A DNA stretch of 64,000 nt from Ceratodon purpureus (Eukaryota; Streptophyta; Bryopsida; Pseudoditrichales; Ditrichaceae): the NCBI GenBank assembly GCA_014871385.1, contig CM026426.1, forward strand, positions 71,638,756 to 71,702,755, given 5' to 3'. The translations under genes and the position numbers were made by a program. The notes under the pieces were generated by a model. The model was not told where the DNA came from. It ran no database searches and worked only from the letters and a program-made list of their open reading frames with translations. Positions 1 to 10,342 of the stretch are shown piece after piece; the stretch's first letter is position 1, and each line of letters starts with the position of its first letter.

Positions 1-984
1 CCAAAGGAGGAGAACGGCCAGCAGTATTAGAGGTCATCAGCGGCACAGCTCCGAGCACAATTGTACATAGATAGCTGCTGAAGGGGACAGCGGGAGATAG
101 AACCGGTGGGGAAGGAGACAGTCGGTTGGGGTTACAAGGCACGGGTCGCCGAGCTTGTCGCCATAGCCTGCGCCGACAGCAACAGCAGGCAGAAACGACC
201 TGCTGCATAACCATTGAGGGAGGGAGCAGGTATAGAGGTGAAGCAGAAGTTTCAGGGGTGGGCCGGGCAAGGTCACTGCACCCGCAGTTTCGAGAGCCAT
301 GAGCAGACAATCAGATAAGCAGGGAGCAGCAACACCCGGAGCAAAGGCAAGCGGCAGCAATCTCAACAATCACAAGACGCCAGGTAACTATTCACAACTG
401 GGGTAGTTGGGGAGCTTTACAGCTCGGATCTTGGAGAGGCCAGATAACAGTCGAGGCAGACAGAGGTAAAGGATTTAGGGAAGGAAATCAGTGGGCGATA
501 CAGAATGCAGGGAGGGGATTAAAAAACAAGGATAGAAAAGAGGCTTGGGACAGAAAAAACAAGGACAGGGACTAGGTTGAGAGAAGAAGAGAGACATCAA
601 TCTTAACATTTAGAGAGTGGGGGGAAGGGGTAAATTTAGAGGAGGAGGTTTAGAAGGGGAGCATAGAGGAACATAACATAAAAATAAAAACAAAAGAAAA
701 ATTAAAAATGAATGAAAATGAGCTAAGAAAGGGAGCAGGTGGGGGCAGTAACCAGGGTGCAAGACAAGGTAACTTGCAGACTTCTACTCACGACAGGAGA
801 CCAGCACTCTAGGGTGATCTTAGAGCTTACCTGTAAGGACCAGGTGTAGCTCCACATCAGGAAAAGATTGATCTACAGTCAATGGAGGGGCAAGACCCCC
901 CAAGGGACCAGGACTAGTACCACGGGAGCAGGGACCATGACCAGGGAACACCACCAGGAGGAAGTTCACTAACCCCATGGCCAG
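1..984. other. No gene recognised; purine-rich stretch
   Basis: I see no coding pattern here on either strand. Positions 420-760 are strongly purine-rich (GGA/AGA runs) and grade into the GGACCAGGA-rich style of the gag-like relic that follows, so this is probably 5' non-coding or decayed sequence of the same retroelement. No convincing LTR boundary or primer-binding site was found. Confidence 0.4.
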
Positions 985-3252
985 AGGCCCCAGGAGGACG
1001 AAGATTGAGAGAAAGGTAGGTAGAGCTACTCAGCTCACCATCCTTCCCTTAGAGCATTGGCAAGGTTGGAGAGACCTCCAGGATAATGACTGGGCCGAGT
1101 AGGTGGTTCTGGGATCTTTTTATGAGTACACCTGGCAAGCACCACGTACAGAGCTCGTAGCAGACCTGGTGGAGGGGTTCTTGTACACCAAGGGGGAGAA
1201 GATTGAGTATTCCATGCCGATTCGGGCCACAGTGAGGGGTATTCCAGTGGAGATCACAGCATGGACCATACAGCAGGCTCGGGGATTGAGGGGACCAGGA
1301 CACCACCAATTCCTAAGGGCAGTACCTCCCTGGAGAAGAAGTACATGACCATGTTTGGATTGACCAAGGCAGACCACACCAGTGATGGGACCCGGATCAG
1401 GGGGTTTGATGAGCAGTACCAGGACAGGGTCAAGGCACTCGTGGAGATCATGTGTGTGAAGAAGAGGTCCCAGTATGCCAGCAGTGAGCTACTGGAGAAC
1501 ATGTACCAAGCTGTGAGGAAGGGAGACCACAACTGGGCCCCCCTTATACTTTCCAGCTTGAGGAGGATGCTTATTCGGATTCACACCAGCCCGACCAGAG
1601 AGATCAAGGGGGCAGAGTTGATGGATGCACTACTCCGAAACTGGTTCCCTAATGATGAAGAGTATGTGGATCTAGCCCCCCAAGTGAGCTCTACTCAGGA
1701 AGAGGATGACAATGCGGGACCACCAGATGTAACACCAGATCGACCAGCAGGACTGCTACCACCAGATGTGGCCAGTGAAGAGGGGTTTGAGACTTAGTTG
1801 ACCAGGCAGGAGGAGGACCAGGCAACCTCAGTGGAGTGCCAGTCTTCATCTTCACCTGGATTGTCCTAGCAGCAGAAGAAGGGGAAGAGGAAGGCCGTGG
1901 CATTTCCAGGACCTGGGGAGCAGACAGGCGGGTTCAAGAGGCTGAGTAGGATGGGGAACAACCCCATATATCAGGAGATCAGCCCAGATTCCTTGGAGGA
2001 AGATGTGAGGAGTGTCACCACACCAAGAGGAGCAGGAAGACATCAGGGCAGGAGGATGCGGGGCTAGGTGAGTAGTCCAGTACTGAGCTCCACTAGTCCA
2101 GAGTTGGTGTTCGTATCGGCACCCACCAGACAGCAGCCAATTTCATACCGCCAGCACCAGGGTTAGCACCAGGACCACCTCAAGGTTCAGCACCAGGACC
2201 ACCACCAGGACCAGCCTCAAGAGCAGTCTCAAGACCAGCCCCATGAGCAGTCTTAGGAGCAACTGCAGGAGTAGTCTCAGGACCATCCACAGGAGCAGCA
2301 CCAGAACCAGGATGTGGAGGACCAGGTACAGGATTAGGATCCCATGCATCACCAAGCGGAGCCAGCTGTGGATTTTCATACAGGCTCGGTAGGGACCAGG
2401 AACCCGCGAGGACCAGTAGTATTGGGGGGCCAAAAGGATGTCACCAAGGAGGTGGACCAGTTGGTTCAGCAGTTGCAGGTGGCACTGGCCCAAACATCTC
2501 GAGTGCAGATGTTACATGGACAGGAGGACAGGTCTGGACCGAGTTACCAAGTATTGTTGACCACCAGACAGGTCCAGGAGGAGCAGATTCGGCAGTTGAC
2601 TGACCAGCTGCAGCAGGCTCAGCACCAGTTGATGGTACTCTAGTAGGACCAAGAGAGGGAGAGACAGGCTTGGGTTGAACAGGGGGTCCAGGCAGAGGTA
2701 GTCAGCACCAGCAGATTGGAGTTGGAGTCCAGGACCAGTGCCAGGTTCAGGGATTTTGACCGGCTGGCCATACGAAACCAGCAGCTCAGGTAGAGGGTGA
2801 AGTTGGCTGAGGCCAGTTCTACTCAGGCTTCTAGGGGGTTGACCAGGCATCTGCTGTGTACCTCTAAGAAACAGGTATTGGACCAGGTTCAGGCCTACTC
2901 AGGGAACCAAGCTAGGTACTCCAGGTATTTGATGAAGTTTGCTGAGACTTACCCATATTTTGTGTACTGGTCTAAGGATGACCAGGATGAGGAGGACTAG
3001 GATATGCTTGATAGAGGGCAGTCTGTGGATGATGGACGGGTTTCCAGCAGTGGCCTGGGGACCACTTCGGGTATTGGATCCTAGTCAACAGAGGGACCAG
3101 CAGGTACCGTTCCTGCTGTACCACCATTACCAGCACCACCAGGAGCAATATCAGCAGCAAGGGGGGCGGCAATAGTTAGTGGCTAGCCAGTAGATGTAGG
3201 CTAGAGTACTGGTAGGACTAGTAGGACTTTCTTTTTTGATTTCTTGATACTT
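985..3252 (+). pseudogene. Gag-like, Gln-rich coiled-coil ORF relic of a retroelement, broken only by TAG codons
   Basis: A protein-like frame runs from about 985, shifts frame once near 1280, and then stays in a single frame to the TAA at 3253. The first part (1030-1790) is globular, with motifs such as LEHWQGW, FYEYTWQAP and ELMDALLRNWFP. The later part is rich in Gln and Asp-Gln and has coiled-coil-like heptads (VDQLVQQLQ, IRQLTDQLQQAQ), ending with a Tyr/Asp-rich YPYFVYWSKDDQDEED segment. Between 1261 and 3252 I count 14 in-frame TAG codons (1795, 1867, 2065, 2164, 2254, 2272, 2335, 2641, 2644, 2791, 2998, 3082, 3184, 3202) and no TAA or TGA. Most sit where CAG is the local codon norm. 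The gag-like label rests on general architecture (globular N-terminus, Gln-rich tail, next to repeats); no protease or reverse transcriptase is present, so the family is uncertain. Confidence 0.5.
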
Positions 3253-3326
3253 TAATTTTTCTGGTCAACAACATAAAACTTGATACCGAGCATCTGAGGG
3301 CAGATGCAGACTAAAAGGCGATAATG

Positions 3327-4527
3327 TTAACTGGGGATTTAAGGTAGTAGAATAGATGGGCAGTAAAAGTGTAGGGGAGCAGTAAAACTGTAGTTACTGG
3401 GGGGGCAATAAACTGTTAAGTCATTGTCCAGCCCTGCAGTAACTCTGTTTGGATGAAAACCGCATATTTTGGATGAAAACTGCCAGATGAATGAAAATTG
3501 TCGGATGGATGAAATCTGGTGGTTAGATGAAGTCTGGTGGTCGGATGAAAACTGTTGGCAATTAGGGTTTTTGGGGGTGGCGGCTAGGGTTTTGGATGGG
3601 GTTGTGGGAGAGGGGGCTGCAAGGCTCATTCTCTCTCTCTCCCTCTCAGTTCAGAGCTCTCAGATGGTAGTTTGTGTGTAAGACATGTTGTAGGACTGTA
3701 GGAAGATGCTGTTAAAGCAGTGTCAGGACCCTGGGGGGTCCAGACAGTGATAGCAATAGGGAGCAGAATCATGTGCGGATTTACAGTGAGTAAAGGAAAG
3801 GAATTGATTACCTTTTTGTGGGAATGACTGGAATTGCAGTTATGAGTGGTTGGGGGACCAGGTTAGTCAATTCGCCTGTTGGGTCCAGTAGATCTGGTGT
3901 TTAAATGAGTGGGTATTGTAGATCAGACCAAGGAGAGTAGGAATATGTATCAAATCTAGAAAATACCACCAGGATTTGAGTAGATCTAAGTTGGCAGTTT
4001 CAGATCTAGGACCAGGATTTAGAGCAGTTTCAGGAGGCAATACAGAATTTTCGCAGGATTTCAGAGGGTTTTGGGACAATATTTATTTTTTAAGGAGTAA
4101 GGAAAAAAGTCCTTTTACATCCGTCGACCCTTCAAGATCCTGAAACTATCGTAACAGCAACTCCTAGGACATCTCGCAACTTATCCTACACACACTACAA
4201 TTTGAGAGCTCGAAATTGAAAGGGAGAGAGAGAGAATGAGCTCCACAGCCCCCTCCCCCACAACCGCATTCAAAACCCTAGCCGCCGCCCCCAAAACCCT
4301 AACTGCCAACAGTTTGCATCCGACCACCAGACTTCATTCAACCACCACATTTCATCCATCTGACAGTTTTCATCTATGTGGCAGTTTCCATCTAGAATTA
4401 ATACTTTCATCCAAAATAGAGTTACTATAGGCTAGGATGGTAACTTAACAGTTTACTACCTCCTCAGTAACAACAGTTTTACTGCTCTCCTACTGTTTTA
4501 TTGCCCCTCTATTCTACTATCTAAAAT
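3327..4527. repeat. Large inverted repeat, arms ~400 bp, spacer ~390 bp
   Basis: The left arm (about 3327-3735) is the reverse complement of the right arm (about 4125-4527) at roughly 75-85 percent by eye. Shared blocks include the outer ends (GGGGATTT..AGTAGAATAG), several GGATGAAA units, TTAGGGTTTTGGGGG followed by GGCGGCTAGGGTTTTG, and the CTCATTCTCTCTCTCTCCCT tract. The arms look like two copies of an LTR or MITE-type sequence in opposite orientation, directly after the gag-like relic. The spacer (3736-4124) holds nothing recognisable. The arms could fold into a long hairpin RNA if transcribed. Confidence 0.7.
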
Positions 4528-4529
4528 CC

Positions 4530-5334
4530 CCGGTTATCCTTGAGATTCGCATTGTGGTTGAAAGGGATGGTTACAAAAGTGATGACTCTCATGCTTCAAG
4601 GGAAAGTGATATGAATGATGTAGACGATGGCAACGAAGATGAGTTTTTATAAACAAATGATGACCATATAACGAACCTACCTCCTTTGAGTGTTGAGAAC
4701 CTTTCAAGAACAAACAGTGCATCCGAAGGCGACATTGCCAATATTCCTTTAAGACATGGATTTTGGCCTAGAACCAAAGTCCTAGCTAATGCACGAATTT
4801 CTACTATTCTAGGGTAAATAGAGAAACTCTTCTAGCACAAGCTTCAGTTTACGAAGGTGACATAGACTCGGAAGACGAGCCATATATTGGGGCAAAGGAC
4901 GGCCGACCTCCTCCTCCATTTACAATTGTCAGAGACATATGGAAAGGATTTTTTGTATTTGTTAGACCAAAGATGGCTACGAAGAACCAATATGGTTGGG
5001 AAAGGTCATGGAGCATCCACAGTTGAACACATCTTTACCTAATTATAAGGAATTCAAAGTCCGATGGTGGATTCCCAACAATGGATATGAGGCAGTGGCC
5101 GATGCATCTTGTGGATGGAATACTATGCCCATGTTTCAGGATAAATTCGATCACAACGCAAAAACCCCAGATTGGATTTCTTCAGACAGTAATATTGCCT
5201 CCTGGAGGCCAATAAAAAAAGGTCGGATCCAATTTGCTCGTACAATACAAATTCAGTTTGCTCAGGACAATCTTCGTCGTATTTCTAAACACGAGAGAAA
5301 TCTTCTTAAAGTCGATGACATGGACCTCTGCTGA
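4530..5334 (+). pseudogene. Relic of the C-terminal part of an Element 2-type transposase-like protein
   Basis: Translated segments match the C-terminus of the 948-residue ORF at 40121-42967 in order. LRHGFWPRTKV corresponds to LRDGFWPNTRI there; IVRDIWKGFFVFVRP to VGRDVYAGYFLAIRP; and the segment ending SDSNIASWRPIKKG to HTDCIMASWQSRIKEG. The frame changes at least twice (near 4990) and in-frame stops occur near 4650 and 4815. Upstream catalytic parts are missing, so this is a truncated fragment. It shows that the family had more than one copy in this neighbourhood. Confidence 0.65.
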
Positions 5335-8300
5335 TATATAACAACGGATACAGGTCTTACGAAATCACCTTGGAAGAATACAAAATTCTTCTGATAAGAT
5401 TTTAGCACTGGTATCAAGATTCTATCTCACTTTTTGTACGATATTTTTGTATATTCTGGAGACAATTTTGAACCATAGGAATATATTGCAAGCCCTTATG
5501 ATGAAACAATAGATCCGTAATATAGGAGTATACGCAAGCATAGCACTACTTAGAATTACTTCAAATTTGGACATCGTCTTTGTGTGAAAAGCAATTCATA
5601 TTACAATTTAATACAAGACTTTCAAAGGTTTCCACCAAACATTTGATTTTGATTATATTAGCACAATAAAATAATTATGAAACTTCTTTTGTTGTTTTTA
5701 ATTTATCCTTGCAGATATGGCACTGAAACATTACAACAATTCACTCCCCACTTCTTAAATACAGTTTCAAATCTGGCAAATTTCATCCTCTCCCAAAGAA
5801 ATCAGTCTTTCAAGACAGGGTTTCCGGCTTATTTAGTTGCACTTGATTTAATTTTCTAATCTGCCCGCTCATGTAGTGAGCACATCCCCTACATCTTTTT
5901 TTTTTTAACTCACCTTGTGGCCTCGCTATGTATTCCCGTTATTACTACTTTTCTTCTTCTGCTGGGACTCATTTTTTATTATTTCTTAAAACACCTTACT
6001 AATAAGTTTGTTTTCATTCACTTCGATTTCCACTTTTTCTTTCATGTTTTCATATTTCTTTTTCTTTATCATATTTTCTTTCTCTTTTCATCTTTGCATT
6101 TTCATTTTGACTTTTTCCTTTAACATTTAATTTTTATTTTTTAATTTCCGTTTTTTACCTTTTCTTTCCTTTTTAAACTTTAATTTTTCTTTTTAATTTT
6201 TCCTTTCCTTTTTAACCTTCCTTTTCTTTTCAATTTTTTTTAAAAAATCTTTTTTCTTTTTGACCTTTCATTTTCTTTTCAACTTTTCTTTTTTCTTTTC
6301 AACTTATCTTTTTTATTTTTAACTTTTTATCTTTTTAAATTTTCTTTTACTATTTCACTTTTTTTAAAATTTAATCACTTTTTTTAATACACGACTTTTC
6401 TTTCACTGCATGCTCCTATCTTAGATAATCCTGTTATTTCTTTTACTATAGTTTCTTCTCTTTTGCTAGGTTATTCCTTTTCCCCTGTATTTGGTGCATA
6501 ATGAATTCTGCACTTATTCCACCTTGGCAGCAAAATAATTTTTCATAAGTATGACTAATTCTAACATCCACAATTCCACACTATAACCTATCTCACTAAG
6601 GTTTACATTTATTGTTGTAAGCAAATAGTATAACCTTGAAGATAACGTAGATTGGCCATTTTAATGTATATTGTGTTTAACCCTCAAGTTCAAAGTTTTC
6701 AAGGCGCATACCGAAGTTTAAAGTACGGTGATGACATCCGTCATATGGAATGTCTTCCTTAATCGATTTACTTGCTTGGCATTCTCAGAGTGTACATTCT
6801 AGTAGGTGCATATTGTGTACCGACGGCCTCATCTTGTTGTTCATCGTTTTGAAGGGTTAATGGGTAGAGTAGAGTATCATATGCAGTATTGAACTACTTA
6901 GAGGTTCCATTGGACTCATTCTTAAATTTCAATTTACACTTTCAATCTATGTAAAGCCTAATTATTTAACAGCCTAGGAACTTCATGTCAATTACCACAG
7001 TTGAAGCACAGACTTAAGTGCGCAATCAACGTTCATCTAAAACCTTTGTTGATTCAGTTTGTAATAATGAAAGCGAAAAATTGAATTGTACAATATAAAC
7101 TATATACATTTATGGATGTTACGGAAAAACTCTACATACGTATCAGACTACCTCGATTACCTATCGACTGTTCCCGGAAAGGTGGATTTGGGCAGAGCAA
7201 GACATGGCACCAGTCACGCCGATGACGAAGACGTACACGTCCACCTCACGATCAGATTTCCTAGGCTCCGCTTCGACATGCTTCAAGCCCGTAAGACCTC
7301 ACCTTTGATTTACACGTCCACAACTGTACGACTAGATGAGCACAATACAAGTGTGTTGGACCTCAATGAACAACATCGAGAGCATGTATAACAACTAACT
7401 CATGCCAACTTTAGACATGAAATAGTATCGAGGTGTTACGTTGGAAAATGGCAAATGGCTTTATCACTGCCGATGGAATTGAAAGTCTTCAAGAATCCTC
7501 AAACCTTAGTGACTCTACCGATCGTGCTTCCACGAGGCCCACGCCTTATCCGTTCTGACCGATTTGAAGGAAATAAATCGCTCCTGACGGATAACAGAAT
7601 CACTGTGTCCTGGTGTAGTTTGATGAACTTTATTCTATAATCAGGCCTGAAAAACGACGCTTCTACGACTAGTGTTTGATAATTCTACTTGATATCAATC
7701 TAAGAGGACATAGGCGCAACTCTATTTGACTATATCAATGGATTTAAAGTAAGAATGAGTAAGTCCATGAGTTGCAACTTAATCGCGATTTTCAGCAAGT
7801 CTAAACAGACAAGCAGACAGATTGCCATTCACGATGGTATTGTGTAACAAATGTGGAGAGGTGATTCAATGAACAGTCCAAGGACATTTCATTAACCTGA
7901 CTCTATCTAATCAAGACAGTGTTCACATCTGTTCCACAATAGAGGAGTATTCCCTTCTGCACTAAGTTAGTCCATCTGCACTATTTCCTGTGGATAAAAA
8001 AATACTGTATTTCAGATCATGTGTCCAAAGTGGGTCTAACCTAGGTCATGGCACATTCTACTTCTGAACAATGTCAAATATGCCTCAACAATATTGAAAA
8101 ACATAAACGAAGTACTGCTGTGGCCTATGCTGATTACCATTGACATGCAATTGGAATTTCTTATGAGTTGCCTGCCTAACACACCCTCTTCCATGCTATA
8201 ACTTAGAGGCTGCCCGAAAAGACTCAAAAAGCAAACTCACCTTATCCTGCCCTGACATCTCGTTCCCTACGCAGCCGTGAGCCATTCACGACCTAGAGAG

Positions 8301-8751
8301 TAGATTTCTCGGGCAGCAAGTGGTCCATTAATTCTGCTGCTCCTTTTAGCCCCTTTTAGCCCCTTTTTGCCTTTTTTTTCTGCAACTCCTCCTTTCATTG
8401 TTCACCAAGCTCCAAACACAAATCTATTTAACAACCCCTCAAATTCTATTGAAAATCAACTACAAACTATGAACAAATGAAAAGAAGGCGTGGCCAATAG
8501 AGACCACAACTTGTACACTGCGTCAGATTCGGATAATAATGGGATTCTAGACTAGTAAACATGGTGGACCCAGTGAGGGGGAAAAATCTCTGGGACCAGT
8601 GAATGAGAGCCTGGGGACCGGTGCCTGGATTTGTCTGCCCGAGAGAAAATTACCATTCGCCTTGTATGAGCCTGCGCAGATCCCGATTGAATGCAGTACT
8701 CTTGGTCGTCGCCAACTTTGTCCACTGTGACTAGAAGTCACGCTCGGAGGT
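5335..8751. other. No gene recognised; T-rich tract and PsbQ upstream region
   Basis: The stretch from about 5880 to 6440 is almost pure pyrimidine on the + strand (TTTTCTTTT repeats), so open frames there are compositional artefacts. The ORFs around 7086-7391 and 7455-7640 show no motif I recognise. The last 250 bases before 8752 are the presumed promoter and leader of the PsbQ gene and include a GGATAATAA (I-box-like GATAA) near 8531. I see no clear TATA box. Confidence 0.4.
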
Positions 8752-10342
8752 ATGGCGAACGCGGTTGCAATGGCAGGAGCCGTGAGCTGGATGGCGTTGC
8801 AGGGATCTCTCATGACGGGGAGCATTGTGTTGAGCGGGAGCAACAGCAGAGTGGCTGTGTGCTCAGGGAGGTCCGTTGTTGTTGTGGCTCGGGCAGAGCA
8901 TAGCGATGACGGTGGTGTGCAGACCCGAAGGTCGATGTTGACACTGTTGGCTACTACTGTTGCCGGAATGGCACTCGTGAAGGAAGCGCATGCTGTCTCG
9001 GCCATCAAGATTAATCCGCCTCCTCCTCCCTCGGGCGGACTTCGTAAGTGCCAATGCGCCATAGCTCGCTCATGGAAGTTCGTCTTTACCATCGATTGGT
9101 TTGGAAGCCTTCGTTTTATATTCTCTCTCCTTCGAGACTTGATTTTCGTCTGAACCTAGCGCTGTAGGCTTAAGGTGAAGATTGAATGTTTATGCGCCAT
9201 ATCTTGATGCGTTTGCCTATGTTTCTTCTGCCTGCTTTGGCGTAGTCTTCTATCTTTATTTGCTTTCAACTTCTCGTCTGAATCAAGCGCTGTAGGCTTA
9301 AGGTGCTCGCAAGAACCAATGCGCCGTAGCTTGTGCAGTGAAACGCTGTCCTTGCACTTGCCAGTGTTTATCATGCATGTTTTGGCGCAGTACTATCTTA
9401 TTTTTCGTGTGTTGAGTAGACCGGATTTTTAAATGTAGGCTTGAGAGGTCTCAAACACGAATGAGCTATAGCATGTAGCTACTCCGGTTGATGCTTTTAT
9501 CGATGTCGTTAACCTGGCCACGGTAGTACTTATTTTTACGCTAGTAAGTCTTAATTTCGTTTTGGAGGTTGTCCACGATTTCGATACGTGTGTTATCGCT
9601 TGGTTCATATTTGTTATTTTATTTTCGTTTTTTGTTGAGTGAACTGTTGAAAGGGAAACCTACTGCGTAGTTTTCTACATCGATATCCAGCGACACCCAA
9701 TCGATAACGGCCTCTCGATCTGCAAGTTGTTTCTGGCTATGGATTTGGACTTACGTGTGAAATTGTTTCTACTGCAGCCGGGACTGAGAACGCCGATCAG
9801 GCCAGGGATACTGACTTGCCACTGCGCGAGAGATTTTTCATTCAGCCATTGTCTCCCGCTGATGCCGCTCAGAGGGCCAAATTCTCTGCTCAGGACATCA
9901 TGGCTGCCAAAGGCTTGATCGACAAGAAGGCGTGGCCATATGTCCAGAACGCTCTTCGTTCCTCAGCTGGTTATTTGCGGTACGATTTGAACACAGTCAT
10001 TTCGTCGAAGCCTAAGGAAGAGAAGAAGTCTCTCAAGGCCCTGACTGCCAAGCTCTTTGATTCTCTTAATGCCGTAAGATCTTCTTCCACTTTAACCCTC
10101 ATTTCTGGCTTTATATCTTCTGGCAATTTAGACGCAGCTTATCTAATACCGACTCATTATCATTTCCAATACATCAACTTCCCTTAACGTTGCAAAACAA
10201 CGTTTTCCAAATATTGTTTCTTATACATTTTCATATAATGCAGCTTGATTACGCAGCAAGATCGAAGAGCGCTAAGGATTCTGAGAAGTACTATTCTCAG
10301 ACAGTCACATTGTTGAATGACGTCCTCGCGAAGATCGTCTAA
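8752..10342 (+). CDS. psbQ: PsbQ, oxygen-evolving enhancer protein 3 (photosystem II), three exons
   Basis: PsbQ is a nuclear-encoded extrinsic protein of the photosystem II oxygen-evolving complex that acts in the thylakoid lumen and stabilises Ca2+/Cl- retention. Exons are 8752-9043, 9778-10073 and 10244-10342. The donors are GTAAGT and GTAAGA, both acceptors are CAG, and phases match, giving 228 residues, normal for the family. The N-terminus is a Ser/Ala/Val-rich plastid transit region, followed by a twin-arginine signal ([17 protein letters not shown]) and an AHA-type lumenal cleavage site near residue 83. The mature start is Pro-rich ([18 protein letters not shown]), followed by the [12 protein letters not shown] motif and the four-helix region ending LNDVLAKIV. 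Intron 1 (734 bp) contains imperfect internal repeats (GCGCTGTAGGCTTAAGGTG near 9158 and 9287; CCAATGCGCC near 9051 and 9316). The start ATG has a good context (GGTATGGCG). All splice sites look functional. This is the only clearly intact host gene in the window. Confidence 0.95.

Noticed and set aside
985..3252. Reassignment of UAG to glutamine (variant nuclear code)
   Set aside because: Other ORFs in the window, including the transposase-like gene at 31346 and the SET gene, end in TAG, PsbQ ends in TAA, and decayed genes elsewhere show all three stops.
8547..9092. 181-residue minus-strand ORF
   Set aside because: It is antisense to PsbQ exon 1, whose coding and splice signals are clear.
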